A stretch of 64,000 nucleotides of DNA from an uncultured Muribaculaceae bacterium (GTDB taxonomy: Bacteria > Bacteroidota > Bacteroidia > Bacteroidales > Muribaculaceae): assembly GCA_958439725.1 (NCBI GenBank), contig CAUBWJ010000008.1:22350-86349 (forward strand), read 5' to 3'. A program made the position numbers and the translations under genes. Below the pieces are notes generated by a model. It saw only the letters and a list, made by a program, of their open reading frames with translations, did not search any database and was not told where the DNA came from. Below, piece by piece: positions 36,010 to 48,648 of the stretch (within the stretch, counting starts at the first letter, position 1; each line of letters begins with the position of its first letter).

Positions 36010-38769
36010 TCAGTGGGCCTGCAGCCAGTTGTCGCCGGTGTCCATGGATACCTCGAGAGGCACGCGGCCCGAGTATGCGCCCTCCATCTGGCGGCGCACA
36101 AGCTCCTTCACGGCCTCGAGTTCCGAAGGCACCACATTGAATATCAGTTCGTCGTGCACCTGCATTATCATGCGGCTGCGCATGTTGCGTTCAGTGAGCT
36201 CGCGGTAGATGCGCACCATCGCCACCTTGATTATGTCGGCGGCGGACCCCTGCAGAGGCGCGTTGACGGCGTTTCGCTCGGCATAGCCCCTCACGGTGGC
36301 GCTGCGGCTATTGATGTCGGGAAGCATGCGACGCCGTCCCATAACGGTGGCTACATATCCTTTGTCACGGGCCGTGTCGATTGACCCGGAGATGTAATCC
36401 TTAACTTTGGGATAACTGCGGAAATACCCTTCAATGAGTGCTTTTGACTCGGCGCGGGGAATTCCGAGGCGTTCGGAAAGCCCGAAAGCCGATATTCCGT
36501 AGATTATGCCGAAATTGGCGGTCTTGGCGTTGCGGCGCTGATTGTCGGTAACATCCTCTATGGCCTCATGGTATATCTTGGCGGCAGTGGCGCGGTGGAT
36601 ATCGGCGCCCGACAGGAACGCATCCACCATATCCGGGTCGCCGCTCATGTCGGCCATCAGACGCAGCTCTATCTGGGAATAGTCGGCGCTTAGGAAAATA
36701 TCACCAGGGTCGGCAATGAACGCCTTGCGTATCTCGCGGCCGTCGTCGCTCCGCACCGGGATGTTCTGCAGATTGGGATTGGTGGACGAGAGGCGTCCGG
36801 TGGCCGTTACCGTCTGATTATAGGAGGTATGGATTTTTCCGGTGCGCGGATTTATCAGTTCGGGAAGAGCGTTGATATATGTAGCCACCAGTTTGCGCAG
36901 CGCCCTGATGCGGAGAATGAGGTCGACAATCGGATATTCTGCACGATACTTTTCAAGAATATCCTCGGTAGTGGAGTAGAATCCGCGTTTGGTGCGCTTG
37001 GCAGCAGGGTCAATCTTCATCTGGCCGAAAAGTATGTCGCCCACCTGCATGGGGGAGCCTATATTGAACGTGCACCCCGCCATCTCGTAGACACGGCTTT
37101 CCATTTCGGCAAGACGCGCAGTGTAGCTTCTTGACAGTTCGGTGAGTTCCTTCACATCGACCCTCACACCGGTCCATTCCATCTCGGCGAGCACGCGCGT
37201 AAGGGGCAGCTCCACATTCTCCAGCAGAGAACGCATGTCCATGGCTTCAATGCCGGCGTCGAGCTTCGGTTGAAGACGCAGTGCCACGTCGGCTTCCTCG
37301 CAGAAGCGCTGCGATATATCTTCGGCCGTAGGAGTATAGTGTTTGGCCGGTGCGGGGAGCATATCATAAGAGAGATATGTCCGCGCAAGCATCGGAAGCG
37401 TGTGCTTTGCCTCGGGATCAACGAGATAATGAGCAACGGCAGTGTCGAAATAGGGCGCTTCCAGTTCGATACCCGCGTTTTTCAGCAGCAGGATATCGCG
37501 CTTTATATCACCGGAGCAGATCACCGTCTTTCCGCTGAAAAGAGGCGAGAGCAGCGCCAGGCGCCCGGGCCGTGCCACGTCCAGAGGCACATAGAACGCC
37601 TTTCCGGCCTCGGGGGCCACAGCCACGCCGAGCAGACGTGAGGTCATAGCGTCGTCGCCCGAGGCATTCAGGGCTATTCCCGCCGCAGATGCCTGCGATG
37701 CCTGCGCCACGGCTTCTGCGACAAGCGCGTCGCTGTCGGCAATGGCATAGAGATGCGTGAAAGTGGTGATACTTTCAAAGTTATCGAACACCGGGGTGGA
37801 TTCGGAACCCTCAGCTCCACCTCCTTCAGCGAAATCAAACAGCGAACCCATGGCTCCGGAAGCCGGGGCTGACGGCTGGGCGGCCTGCGTGGCAGCTGTA
37901 AGGCGCGTGAGGAACGTGCGGAACTCGAGTTCCTTATAAAGCTTTATGAGCGCGTCGGTATCAAGGTCGCGGCGCACGAGGGTTTCGGGAGTGATGTCGC
38001 CCAGAGGCACGTCGGTCTTGATGGTTACGAGGAACTTCGAGAAGAGTATCTGGTCGGCGTTCTCGGATACCTTGCGCTGCAGGGCGCCTTTAAGTTCGTC
38101 CTTATGCTCTATCAGATTCTCCACCGAACCCCATTCTGCAATGAGCTTCGAAGCCGTCTTCTCGCCCACACCCGGGCATCCGGGAACATTGTCGGAGGCA
38201 TCCCCTTCGAGAGCCAGGAGGTCGACCACCTGCTGCGGACGCTCTATGCCGTAGCGCTCGCACACCTCGCGGGGGCCGCGTATCTCGGCGCCTTCGCCTT
38301 TGAGCGGCGGACGGTACATCTTCACGCTGTCGGTCACCAGCTGGCCGTAGTCCTTGTCGAGCGTCATCATATATGTGGTGAATCCCTCTTCCTGCGCCAT
38401 GCGGGAGAGAGTTCCTATCACGTCATCAGCCTCGAAGCCGTCCACCTCCACCACCGGAATGCGGTAAGCCTCGAGAATTTTCTTGATATACGGAATGGCA
38501 TCCGTTATGTCCTCGGGCTGTTTGTCACGCCCGGCCTTATATTCCGGATAAACCTCGTGACGGAATGTCTGGCCGTGCGCGGGATCGAAACAAGCGGCTA
38601 TGTGTGTGGGATTCTCCTTGCGCAGAAGCTCGTCGAGCGTATTGCAGAAGCCGAAAATAGCCGATGTGTTGAAGCCCTTGGAGGTAATTCTCGGAGAGCG
38701 TATCAGTGCATAATATGCACGGTATATCAGAGCGTATGCGTCGAGCAGAAACAGGCGTTTTTCGTCCAT
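36010..38769 (-). CDS. polA: DNA polymerase I
   Basis: 919-residue family A polymerase for Okazaki-fragment processing and repair. The 5'-3' exonuclease domain (about 1-290) is intact, with FEADDVIGTL and TLDKDYGQLV. The 3'-5' exonuclease domain (about 330-510) keeps its fold, but by alignment with E. coli the ExoI Asp/Glu pair is replaced (IALNAS, 366-370) and the ExoIII Asp is Ala (FCEEADVAL); the ExoII Asp may remain (D425). The polymerase motifs are complete: A with D696 in SADYSQIELR, B at RRNAKTANFGIIYG (746-759), C with D873 in QVHDELIF. Proofreading is probably lost. Confidence 0.97.
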   Translation of the reverse strand: MDEKRLFLLDAYALIYRAYYALIRSPRITSKGFNTSAIFGFCNTLDELLRKENPTHIAACFDPAHGQTFRHEVYPEYKAGRDKQPEDITDAIPYIKKILEAYRIPVVEVDGFEADDVIGTLSRMAQEEGFTTYMMTLDKDYGQLVTDSVKMYRPPLKGEGAEIRGPREVCERYGIERPQQVVDLLALEGDASDNVPGCPGVGEKTASKLIAEWGSVENLIEHKDELKGALQRKVSENADQILFSKFLVTIKTDVPLGDITPETLVRRDLDTDALIKLYKELEFRTFLTRLTAATQAAQPSAPASGAMGSLFDFAEGGGAEGSESTPVFDNFESITTFTHLYAIADSDALVAEAVAQASQASAAGIALNASGDDAMTSRLLGVAVAPEAGKAFYVPLDVARPGRLALLSPLFSGKTVICSGDIKRDILLLKNAGIELEAPYFDTAVAHYLVDPEAKHTLPMLARTYLSYDMLPAPAKHYTPTAEDISQRFCEEADVALRLQPKLDAGIEAMDMRSLLENVELPLTRVLAEMEWTGVRVDVKELTELSRSYTARLAEMESRVYEMAGCTFNIGSPMQVGDILFGQMKIDPAAKRTKRGFYSTTEDILEKYRAEYPIVDLILRIRALRKLVATYINALPELINPRTGKIHTSYNQTVTATGRLSSTNPNLQNIPVRSDDGREIRKAFIADPGDIFLSADYSQIELRLMADMSGDPDMVDAFLSGADIHRATAAKIYHEAIEDVTDNQRRNAKTANFGIIYGISAFGLSERLGIPRAESKALIEGYFRSYPKVKDYISGSIDTARDKGYVATVMGRRRMLPDINSRSATVRGYAERNAVNAPLQGSAADIIKVAMVRIYRELTERNMRSRMIMQVHDELIFNVVPSELEAVKELVRRQMEGAYSGRVPLEVSMDTGDNWLQAH

Positions 38770-38872
38770 TGTCTTTTATCTTTTACGTATATGAGAGGAT
38801 AAAAGTAGTAATTATAAACAATCCTGCCAACCATAAAATGAAGCACGGGACGCTGATTTGCAAAATTTTTAG

Positions 38873-38880
38873 TAATTTTG
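38873..38880 (+). promoter_or_regulatory. -7 element of the polyprenyl synthase gene
   Basis: TAATTTTG 20 bases before the ATG. The nearest TTTG is only 12 bp upstream, so the -33 element is unclear. Confidence 0.5.
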
Positions 38881-38899
38881 CCGGAGTTTACGCCGCTCT

Positions 38900-39886
38900 A
38901 TGAACGCATTAGAATCTATCAGGCAACGAATCAGACCCGACCTCGACCGGCTCAACCGGTTGATAGCCGAATCGTTACGCTCATCAAACCCCATGATGAA
39001 CACCATCGTGGAAGGCTATCTGAAGTCAAAGGGCAAAATGATACGTCCGATTCTGGTGATTCTGACCGCAAGAATGTTCGGCGAGGTAAATGACCGCGTG
39101 ATGGCCTCGGCAGCTGCAGTAGAGATGCTCCACAACGCCTCGCTCATCCACGACGACGTGATCGACGAGACAAAACTGCGCCGCGGATATGCCACCGTAA
39201 ATTCAATCTGGGACAACCATATAGCCGTGCTTGTTGGCGACTTCTTCACCGCCACCGCCCTGCACCATTCGCTCAACACCGCCGACATACGCATAGCCGA
39301 GGTAATCTCGCAGCTTGGACGCCAGCTGTCACTGGGCGAAATAGACCAGATTTCAACCGCACGCGACCATCTTCTTTCCGAGGAATCCTACTTCAAGATC
39401 ATATCCAACAAGACGGCGTCGCTCTTCGTGAGCTGCGTGAGAATGGGAGCCTACTCCGTGGGGGTGGACGACGCGCGCCTGAAGCTTATGGAGGACTACG
39501 CGGAGCTGCTGGGACTCTGCTTCCAGATAAAGGACGATATTTTCGACTATTTCTCCGACGAGAAGATAGGCAAGCCCACCGGCAACGACCTTCGCGAAGG
39601 CAAGGTGACGCTTCCGCTGCTCTACGCCCTGAGCCGCGACAGCCGCCCCGAACAGACGGCCATGCTGGAACTCTCGCGCAAGGAAGAGCTCACCGCCGAC
39701 GAGATAGAAACCCTCATCGAATATGCCAAGAGCGCCGGAGGCATAGACTACGCCTACGCCACCATGCTGCGCCTCTACCACAAGGCCTCGGAAATACTGG
39801 ATCACCTCCCCTCCGAAGGGATAGCGGCCGAAGCAAAAAAAGACTTCTCCGAGCTTTTCCACTTCATAATAAACCGCGACCACTGA
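38900..39886 (+). CDS. Trans-polyprenyl diphosphate synthase (octaprenyl-type)
   Basis: 328-residue all-trans prenyl chain elongase, likely making the side chain of menaquinone from FPP and IPP. The first aspartate-rich motif is DDVID (85-89) in LIHDDVIDETKLRRG; the second is DDIFD (212-216) in CFQIKDDIFDYFSD. KGKMIRP near residue 45 binds IPP. No bulky residue blocking elongation can be judged without modelling, so chain length is uncertain. It is divergent from polA and monocistronic. Confidence 0.93.
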   Translation: MNALESIRQRIRPDLDRLNRLIAESLRSSNPMMNTIVEGYLKSKGKMIRPILVILTARMFGEVNDRVMASAAAVEMLHNASLIHDDVIDETKLRRGYATVNSIWDNHIAVLVGDFFTATALHHSLNTADIRIAEVISQLGRQLSLGEIDQISTARDHLLSEESYFKIISNKTASLFVSCVRMGAYSVGVDDARLKLMEDYAELLGLCFQIKDDIFDYFSDEKIGKPTGNDLREGKVTLPLLYALSRDSRPEQTAMLELSRKEELTADEIETLIEYAKSAGGIDYAYATMLRLYHKASEILDHLPSEGIAAEAKKDFSELFHFIINRDH

Positions 39887-40013
39887 GCACCGGTGAATCA
39901 CAGCCGCAAAGCCAAAACACACAACAGTTTGCACGCCGCTGACGCCTTAATGCATATTCCTCACCCGGTTAAGCCACTTTAAAGAAATTTTTCTAAAATT
40001 TGAAGGGAGGCTA

Positions 40014-40046
40014 TTGCTTTTTTATCTAATTTTTTTCGTAATTTTG
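40014..40046 (+). promoter_or_regulatory. Promoter of the GAPDH gene
   Basis: TTG (40014-40016), 22 bp of AT-rich spacer, TAATTTTG (40039-40046), giving a leader of about 75 bases. The gene-free stretch 39887-40013 before it shows no other clear signal. Confidence 0.65.
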
Positions 40047-40066
40047 CGATGAGCTGCGGAAGATAG

Positions 40067-41137
<1,071 letters not shown>

Positions 41138-41165
41138 TCACCGGTAACAATAACTTTTTCAACCC

Positions 41166-41201
41166 AAAACGGGGACCTCGGCATTCCGAGGCACCCGTTT
41201 T
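41166..41201 (+). terminator. Terminator of the GAPDH gene
   Basis: Two stacked stems, AAAACGGG/CCCGTTTT and CCTCGG/CCGAGG, with a GA/CA internal mismatch and a CATT loop, followed by T-rich sequence. Confidence 0.85.
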
Positions 41202-41225
41202 ATTTTCCGATGGTGGCGGCAGCAT

Positions 41226-41353
41226 GAACTCTACGGACATTACAGACTTTACGGACCCTACCGACTATACCGACAAATCACAAGCGTCAGTAAAGTCCGT
41301 AGGGTCCGTAAAGTCCGTATCGTCTGTAAGGTCGGTAGAGTCTGTAGAGTCCT
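41226..41353. repeat. 9-bp repeat array, copy F, folding as a long hairpin
   Basis: Left half: about five units of the TTTACGGAC type. Right half: about seven units of the GTCCGTAAA type. The halves are about 80% complementary over roughly 46 bases around an 11-base loop. It lies between the convergent GAPDH and aminotransferase genes. Confidence 0.85.
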
Positions 41354-41354
41354 T

Positions 41355-42548
<1,194 letters not shown>

Positions 42549-42572
42549 TCTCGTTACTATTTTATTGTTTTT

Positions 42573-45197
42573 TCAGTCCTTTCCGGTAAGTATCTTCTTG
42601 ATATCGTTGAGCTTGTTCAGAGCGGCCATAGGCGTGAGATTGTCTATGTCCACCCGCAGAATCTCGTCGCGTATCTGTGAGAGCACGGGATCGTCGAGCT
42701 GGAAGAACGAAAGCTGCACACCTCCCGACGAAGCTGCGCCAGCGGGCTTCAGCGACGATACAGCAGCCTTGTCGCTGCCACGGTAGGTGGATTCGAGCTG
42801 ATGCAGCACTTCCTCGGCGCGGCGCACTATGGAGCCGGGCATACCCGCAAGCTTCGCCACATGGATGCCGAAACTGTGTTCGCTCCCTCCCGGGGCAAGC
42901 TTGCGCAGGAACACCACCTTACCCTTGATTTCCTTAACCGAAACATTGTAATTGGCTATGCGCGGAAACGTCGAAGCCATCTCGTTCAGCTCGTGGTAGT
43001 GGGTGGCGAAGAGCGTCTTGGGACGGGCGTTGCCGAACTCATGGATATGCTCGACGATGGCCCATGCTATGGAGATGCCGTCGTAGGTGGAGGTGCCGCG
43101 GCCCAGCTCGTCGAAGAGTATCAGCGATCGGCGGCTCATATTGTTGAGTATCGACGCGGCCTCGGTCATCTCCACCATGAATGTGGATTCGCCGTGCGAA
43201 ATATTGTCGCTCGCCCCGACACGGGTGAAAATCTTGTCGACCACGCCGATATGTGCCGACTCGGCAGCCACGAAGCTGCCCGTCTGCGCCATAAGCACGT
43301 TCAGGGCCGTCTGGCGCAGCAGCGCCGACTTTCCCGACATATTGGGGCCGGTTATCATCATTATCTGGGTGGTGTCGTTGCCAAGTCTCACGGTGTTGGC
43401 GATATAGGGTTCACCGGGAGGAAGCTCCCGCTCTATCACGGGGTGACGCGCGCCTACAAGCTCGATGTCGAGCGAATCGTCGACCACCGGACGGTTGTAT
43501 TTGTTCTCTATCGCCACGCGCGTGAACGAAGACAGACAATCGAGACGGGCTATAAGCGACGCATCAAGCTGAATGGTGTGGACAAACCGCGCCACTGCCT
43601 CCACAAGCTGCGCGTAGAGCCGTGTCTCTATTATTTCGATCTTCTCCTGGGCGCCGAGTATCTTCTCTTCATACTCCTTGAGCTCAGGCGTGATATAACG
43701 TTCGGCATTTACGAGGGTCTGCTTGCGTATCCACTGCGGAGGCACCTTGTCGCGGTGAGTATTGGTCACCTCTATATAATAGCCGAACACGTTGTTGAAG
43801 CCTATCTTGAGACTCGGAATCGAGGTCTCGGCCGACTCGCGGGCCTGGATTTTCATCAGGTAGTCCTTGCCGGAGTAGGCTATGTGGCGCAGCTCGTCAA
43901 GCTCGGCGTCAACGCCGTCACGAATCACGCTGCCGCGGTTGAGCGCCACCGGAGCGTCGTCCACAATCTCGGCGGCGATGCGGTCGCGGATGCTTGCGCA
44001 CGGATTAAGCTGCTCGCCGATGGCCTTGATTGCAGGCTCGTCGGCACTGTCGCAAATCCGCTTCACGGCCTCAACGCCTGCCAGAGCATTGCGCAGATGC
44101 ACAAGCTCGCGAGGCGACACGCGCCCCACGGCCACCTTGGAGATAAGGCGCTCGAGGTCGGCAATGCGTTCTATCTGGGTTTTCAGCTCCTCGCGCTCGT
44201 CGGGGTGACGGAAGAAGTATTCCACCACATCAAGGCGGGAGTTGATCTGCGCCACATCCTTTAGCGGGAACAGCAGCCAGCGGCGCAGCAGACGCGCTCC
44301 CATGGGGCTTACCGTGCGGTCTATCACATCGAGGAGGCTCTTGCCGTCGTCGCTGAGCGGACGGAGCAGCTCGAGATTGCGCACCGTGAAGGCGTCGAGC
44401 CTCACATAGCGGTCTTCCTCAATGCGCTGGAGGGCGGCGATATGGCCGGTGCGCGTGTGCTGGGTTATGTCGAGATAATGGAGAATGGCACCCGAGGCTA
44501 TGATGGCCGACGTCATACCATGGACGCCGAAGCCCTTGAGCGTTCCGGTCTCGAACTGACGCATGAGCCTCTCGCGCGCCGTGGGTTCGGTAAAAATCCA
44601 ATCGTCGAGCTCAAACATCAGGTAGCGGCCGGTCAGAGCCTCCTCAAGGTCGCGGCGCTTTCCGCGCTCCACCAGCACCTCCTTGGGCGCGAACTTGGTG
44701 AGAAGCTTGTCGATATAGTCGGGCGTGCCCTGCGCGGTGAGAAATTCGCCTGTGGATATATCCAGAAAAGCCACGCCCCACTCGCCACGCGCTATGTTTA
44801 CGGCGGCAAGGAAGTTGTTCTCGCGGTTCTCCAGAAGATTGTCGCCGAGCGACACGCCGGGAGTCACCAGTTCGGTGATTCCGCGTTTCACCAGCGATTT
44901 GGTAAGCTTGGGATCCTCGAGCTGCTCACAGATGGCAACGCGCTTGCCCGCGCGCACGAGCTTGGGAAGATATGTGTCGAGGGCGTGATGGGGAAATCCG
45001 GCAAGCTCCACCGACGATGCCGAACCGTTGGCGCGGCGCGTAAGCGTTATACCAAGGATTTCCGAGGCCGTGATGGCATCGTCGGAAAAAGTCTCGTAGA
45101 AGTCACCTACACGAAAAAGCAACACCGCGTCGGGATGCTTTTTCTTCATCTCGAGATACTGCTTCATCAGCGGCGTTTCAGCTATTTTCTTGGCCAT
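42573..45197 (-). CDS. mutS: DNA mismatch repair protein MutS
   Basis: 874 residues from ATG 45197. The open frame continues upstream for some 545 codons on the minus strand, but that part is the antisense of the symporter gene and is not coding. The mismatch-probing motif is F33 and E35 in VGDFYETF. The connector, lever and clamp domains follow. Walker A is TGPNMSGKS and Walker B is [15 protein letters not shown]. It recognises base mismatches with MutL; no mutL is adjacent. Its start is divergent from the symporter, 159 bases apart. Confidence 0.97.
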   Translation of the reverse strand: MAKKIAETPLMKQYLEMKKKHPDAVLLFRVGDFYETFSDDAITASEILGITLTRRANGSASSVELAGFPHHALDTYLPKLVRAGKRVAICEQLEDPKLTKSLVKRGITELVTPGVSLGDNLLENRENNFLAAVNIARGEWGVAFLDISTGEFLTAQGTPDYIDKLLTKFAPKEVLVERGKRRDLEEALTGRYLMFELDDWIFTEPTARERLMRQFETGTLKGFGVHGMTSAIIASGAILHYLDITQHTRTGHIAALQRIEEDRYVRLDAFTVRNLELLRPLSDDGKSLLDVIDRTVSPMGARLLRRWLLFPLKDVAQINSRLDVVEYFFRHPDEREELKTQIERIADLERLISKVAVGRVSPRELVHLRNALAGVEAVKRICDSADEPAIKAIGEQLNPCASIRDRIAAEIVDDAPVALNRGSVIRDGVDAELDELRHIAYSGKDYLMKIQARESAETSIPSLKIGFNNVFGYYIEVTNTHRDKVPPQWIRKQTLVNAERYITPELKEYEEKILGAQEKIEIIETRLYAQLVEAVARFVHTIQLDASLIARLDCLSSFTRVAIENKYNRPVVDDSLDIELVGARHPVIERELPPGEPYIANTVRLGNDTTQIMMITGPNMSGKSALLRQTALNVLMAQTGSFVAAESAHIGVVDKIFTRVGASDNISHGESTFMVEMTEAASILNNMSRRSLILFDELGRGTSTYDGISIAWAIVEHIHEFGNARPKTLFATHYHELNEMASTFPRIANYNVSVKEIKGKVVFLRKLAPGGSEHSFGIHVAKLAGMPGSIVRRAEEVLHQLESTYRGSDKAAVSSLKPAGAASSGGVQLSFFQLDDPVLSQIRDEILRVDIDNLTPMAALNKLNDIKKILTGKD

Positions 45198-45287
45198 AGA
45201 CGGTGTTTCTGCCGCGAAGTTAGCAATTTTTTCGCGGGGCGGCGCATAATTGCGGGCAGGAAATTCGGCAGTCGGGCGGAGATTCCT

Positions 45288-45295
45288 TATTTTTG
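45288..45295 (+). promoter_or_regulatory. -7 element of the symporter gene
   Basis: TATTTTTG 61 bases before the symporter ATG. No convincing -33 element. Confidence 0.45.
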
Positions 45296-45356
45296 CATCA
45301 TACACCGGACTGTCACCGGGCACATTCCTATAATACCGTAACCAACACTCTGCTGA

Positions 45357-46820
45357 ATGAATATCGTAGACCTGATTGTTTTTCTGGTTTTCTCGGTCGG
45401 GACCATTGTGTTCGGCTATTTCCTGGGCTACCGGAAACAGAGCAGCGACGAATTCACCCGCGGAGGCGGCAAAGTGCCGGGATGGATTGTGGGACTTTCG
45501 ATTTTTGCCTCTTTCTGCAGCTCGATTTCGTTTCTGGGCTATTGCTCGTCGGCGTTCTCGGGCAACTGGAACGCCTTCGTGTTCACACTCTCGATTCTTC
45601 CCGCGGGACTGCTGGCAATGCGCTTCTTCGTGCCGTTCTACCGCAATTTGGGAAGCATAAGCGCCTACAGCTTCTTTGAGGAACGATTCGGCCCGTGGGC
45701 CAGAATATACGCTTCGGTATTCTACCTTCTCACACAGATATGCCGCTCCGGTGCCATACTCTATCTGCTGGCCGTGCCGATGAACGTGCTCATGGGATGG
45801 AACATACCGCTTGTGATTGCCGTCACGGGTCTGGGAATCATCATCTACAGCCAGAAGGGTGGCATAAAGTCGGTGATATGGACCGAGGCCCTGCAGGGAG
45901 CCATACTGATAGCCGGAATTGTGATATGCCTGGCCGTGATTCTGAAGGGGATGCCCGAAGGGCCGGCGCAGGCGCTGAAGATATGCATGGCCGACAACAA
46001 ATTCTCTCTCGGAAGCTTCGGCGACAGCATTGTGGAAAGCACGTTCTGGGTATGCCTGGTCTACGGCATGTTCACCAATCTCAACAATTTCGCCATCGAC
46101 CAGAGCTACACGCAGCGTTACTGCGCGGCACCGTCGCTCAGGGAGGCCCGAAAAAGCGCCTTCTGGGGCGCGTTCCTCACCCTGCCGGTCAACTTCATGC
46201 TCTTCATAATAGGTTCGTGCCTTTATGCATTCTACAAAGTGAGCCCCGGGCTGCTGCCGGAGGGCATAAAGAGCGACTACGTGTTTCCTTATTTCATAAT
46301 CAACGAGATGCCGTCGGGGCTCACAGGGCTGCTGATAGCCTCGATTTTCTGCGCCGGAATGTCGACCGTGGCCACAAGCGTCACCTCGTCCGGCACCATC
46401 ATAATGACGGATTTCTTCTCGCGCATCGCGCCCGAGGCCCACGATGACCACAAGGTACTGGTACTGCGCCTGTCGAGCGTGGCCGTAGGACTGGCCGGCA
46501 TAGGCGTAGCGCTCTGCTTCCTGCTGTTTGACAACGCGCTCGACGCCTGGTGGGCGCTCAGCAGCATCTGTTCGGGAGGAGTGCTCGGAATGTTCCTGCT
46601 GGCCTATCTCTGCCCGTCGGCCCGCAGCGCCCATATAGTGCCGGGCGTTATAGCGGGAGTGGCCGCGCTGATACTCATCGCGCTCCAGACGCGACTCACC
46701 GAATGGTGGAACATTCCGCCATTCATCCACATAAATCTGTCGATAGTGATGTCGACTCTGCTTATTTTCTTTATCGGACTGATACTTGCCCGGATACCTA
46801 TTCGTCGATCGAATAGTTGA
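45357..46820 (+). CDS. Sodium:solute symporter (SSS family)
   Basis: 487-residue inner-membrane carrier with about 13 hydrophobic segments. The LeuT-fold SSS features include [15 protein letters not shown] near segment 2, [14 protein letters not shown] and [21 protein letters not shown], where the Ser/Thr residues typically form the Na2 sodium site. Substrate unknown; sugar or sialic-acid type carriers are closest by pattern. Its 3' end overlaps the convergent DUF2461 gene by 23 bases. Confidence 0.92.
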   Translation: MNIVDLIVFLVFSVGTIVFGYFLGYRKQSSDEFTRGGGKVPGWIVGLSIFASFCSSISFLGYCSSAFSGNWNAFVFTLSILPAGLLAMRFFVPFYRNLGSISAYSFFEERFGPWARIYASVFYLLTQICRSGAILYLLAVPMNVLMGWNIPLVIAVTGLGIIIYSQKGGIKSVIWTEALQGAILIAGIVICLAVILKGMPEGPAQALKICMADNKFSLGSFGDSIVESTFWVCLVYGMFTNLNNFAIDQSYTQRYCAAPSLREARKSAFWGAFLTLPVNFMLFIIGSCLYAFYKVSPGLLPEGIKSDYVFPYFIINEMPSGLTGLLIASIFCAGMSTVATSVTSSGTIIMTDFFSRIAPEAHDDHKVLVLRLSSVAVGLAGIGVALCFLLFDNALDAWWALSSICSGGVLGMFLLAYLCPSARSAHIVPGVIAGVAALILIALQTRLTEWWNIPPFIHINLSIVMSTLLIFFIGLILARIPIRRSNS

Positions 46821-47469
46821 TGAAATCCACAAGCGGTTTCAGAGTCTTCATAAGCGTCGACGCACGCTGCGGCCAGTCAGGGCTGAAAAAGAAGTCGGCA
46901 GGCAGCTCACGGAACTTGCCGTAATTCGTCATGCGCAGATAGAATGCCTGCGGATGGTTGCGGTCCCATCCTTTGGGGATGGTCTTGAGCATGGAGCTGC
47001 ACCATCCGGGAAATTCGCGCTGAAGCTCCGGATTATCCACGATATCGAGAAATTCCTCGATATTGTCTACTATCGCGTGACGGAGTTTGCGGAGCACCGG
47101 AGATGAGGGACACCAGCAGCCGCCGTATATTCCGGAATCGGCGCCGGGACCCAGCTGAAGATAATAGCCGGCATACTCTCCGCTGCGGCCGAACGGCCCC
47201 GGAGCGGCGGAGAAATAGGTTTTATACGGTGTCTTGTCGGGAGAAAAACGGGTGTCGCGGTATATGCGGTAAACGAACTCACGGGCTTCCCTGCCCTTCA
47301 GGGCCGGCTCCCAGAGCGCCATATCGTCGACCAGACGCTGCACGTCGGCGAGCCAGAGGGCGCGCAGCTCGTCGTACTCCGCACGATGGGCCGCAAACCA
47401 GGGACGGTCGTTATTCCTTCCGAGTTCTTCCAGAAAGGCATAGAGCCGGGGCATGTAATATCCGCTCAT
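46798..47469 (-). CDS. DUF2461 family protein
   Basis: 223 residues from ATG 47469, which overlaps the DUF4834 stop as ATGA; an upstream in-frame start at 47484 is possible. DUF2461 signatures are [33 protein letters not shown] and YYLQLGPG. Function unknown. Its last 23 bases overlap the 3' end of the convergent symporter gene, so no terminator can lie between them. Confidence 0.87.
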   Translation of the reverse strand: MSGYYMPRLYAFLEELGRNNDRPWFAAHRAEYDELRALWLADVQRLVDDMALWEPALKGREAREFVYRIYRDTRFSPDKTPYKTYFSAAPGPFGRSGEYAGYYLQLGPGADSGIYGGCWCPSSPVLRKLRHAIVDNIEEFLDIVDNPELQREFPGWCSSMLKTIPKGWDRNHPQAFYLRMTNYGKFRELPADFFFSPDWPQRASTLMKTLKPLVDFINYSIDE

Positions 47470-47834
47470 TTGATTTCCTCCCATTCCGCGTCGCTTATCT
47501 GGGTGGAGATGTCGGCCGACACGCGCGTGTTACCACCCTTGCCGGAGGTAAAGGTCTCGTTGACGGTCGACGTGGCGACCTCCTCGAAAGCCACATATTC
47601 CCCTTCGTTCTTATCGATAATCTTTTTGGAGTGACGGCGCGATGCCGCCCATCCTCCCTTACGGCGGGAAGCCTCGGCCTGACGGCGCTGCTGCGCCGAA
47701 GCTGTCCGCGAGGCCTGGGAGGCGGCGCGGTAGGCCTGCTTCATCTGGCGCTGGATAGTGTAGACACGCCACCCGAATTTAATCAGGGGCCACACTATAA
47801 TCACCAGAAGGACTATAATTATAAATGAAAGCAT
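47466..47834 (-). CDS. DUF4834 family small membrane protein
   Basis: 122 residues: one N-terminal membrane segment (LSFIIIVLLVIIVWPLIKFG), then a Gln/Arg/Ala-rich, probably coiled or disordered segment, and the conserved-looking end [18 protein letters not shown]. This is the pattern of DUF4834 in Bacteroidales. It sits between pssA and DUF2461 in a minus-strand unit and overlaps the latter by 4 bases. Confidence 0.8.
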   Translation of the reverse strand: MLSFIIIVLLVIIVWPLIKFGWRVYTIQRQMKQAYRAASQASRTASAQQRRQAEASRRKGGWAASRRHSKKIIDKNEGEYVAFEEVATSTVNETFTSGKGGNTRVSADISTQISDAEWEEIK

Positions 47835-47893
47835 TTTTATCAGATTAATATAAAACGCTCCTGAAGGAGCATCAATAAAGGTTACCTCTCATG

Positions 47894-48613
47894 TCATGCC
47901 TCGGCGTCGAAATCCTTGCGGCCTACAGCCGAGACGAGAATATAGAGCAGAATGGTCCACATGAATCCCGAGATACCTTCAGTGGCGACGAAAAGCACGG
48001 CGGCTACCAGTATGAGATAACGGCGGAAATTCTCACGCCAGTCGAAGTTTTTGAATTTGAGGGAGAACATGCGCATTCTCGATACCATAAGCGAAGCGAA
48101 AAGCGCCACTATCACCGCCACGGCCACATTGCCGGGATAGGTGTGGGTCTGAATCCATGCCACGAATCCTATCCAGAAAATGGCGTTGGAGGGGATGGGA
48201 AGGCCGCGGAAGGTGGTGGACTGCGTGGTGTCCACGTTGAAGCGGGCCAGTCTCAGGGCGCCCATCACCACAATATACATAGGAGCCAAGGCCCACCATG
48301 TGAAGAAGCCACCGTTGTAGCTTATCATCGTGTTGTAGAGGAGCAGCGCCGGGGCCAGACCGAAGCTCACGAGGTCGGCAAGCGAATCGAGCTCCTTGCC
48401 CATGTCGGAATAGGCGTGGAGCAGACGTGCGGCCGCGCCGTCGAGAAAATCGAACACAGCGGCAAGACCTATGAAAATGAAGGCCCACTGGTAGGCTTCG
48501 AACACATACACGGGCCTGTCGTAGCTGAACGAGAGCACGCAGGCAGTGACACCCGACATGAGATTGAGGCAGGTGATGGTGTTAGGTATATATTTTCGCA
48601 GGTTGAATGACAT
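47894..48613 (-). CDS. pssA: CDP-diacylglycerol-serine O-phosphatidyltransferase
   Basis: 239 residues from ATG 48613 (MSFNLRKYIPNTITCLNL), the normal family N-terminus; a GTG at 48652 would overlap psd but adds an atypical leader. The CDP-alcohol phosphotransferase motif starts DGAAARLLHAYSD and continues through GKELDSLADLV, holding the metal-binding aspartates. It makes phosphatidylserine in the inner membrane with several hydrophobic segments. psd, which uses its product, lies directly upstream, so the pair forms the phosphatidylethanolamine pathway. Confidence 0.95.
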   Translation of the reverse strand: MSFNLRKYIPNTITCLNLMSGVTACVLSFSYDRPVYVFEAYQWAFIFIGLAAVFDFLDGAAARLLHAYSDMGKELDSLADLVSFGLAPALLLYNTMISYNGGFFTWWALAPMYIVVMGALRLARFNVDTTQSTTFRGLPIPSNAIFWIGFVAWIQTHTYPGNVAVAVIVALFASLMVSRMRMFSLKFKNFDWRENFRRYLILVAAVLFVATEGISGFMWTILLYILVSAVGRKDFDAEA

Positions 48614-48648
48614 TTCTGAAATTATTACGCTTAATAGTCGCCCGGGGT

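Noticed and set aside
35976..36101. N-terminal extension of the TPM-domain protein
   Set aside because: It overlaps polA and precedes a clear signal peptide at 35975.
45198..46832. Long minus-strand open frame continuing upstream of mutS
   Set aside because: It is antisense to the sodium symporter and its translation is low-complexity and His/Arg/Tyr-rich; MutS starts properly at 45197.
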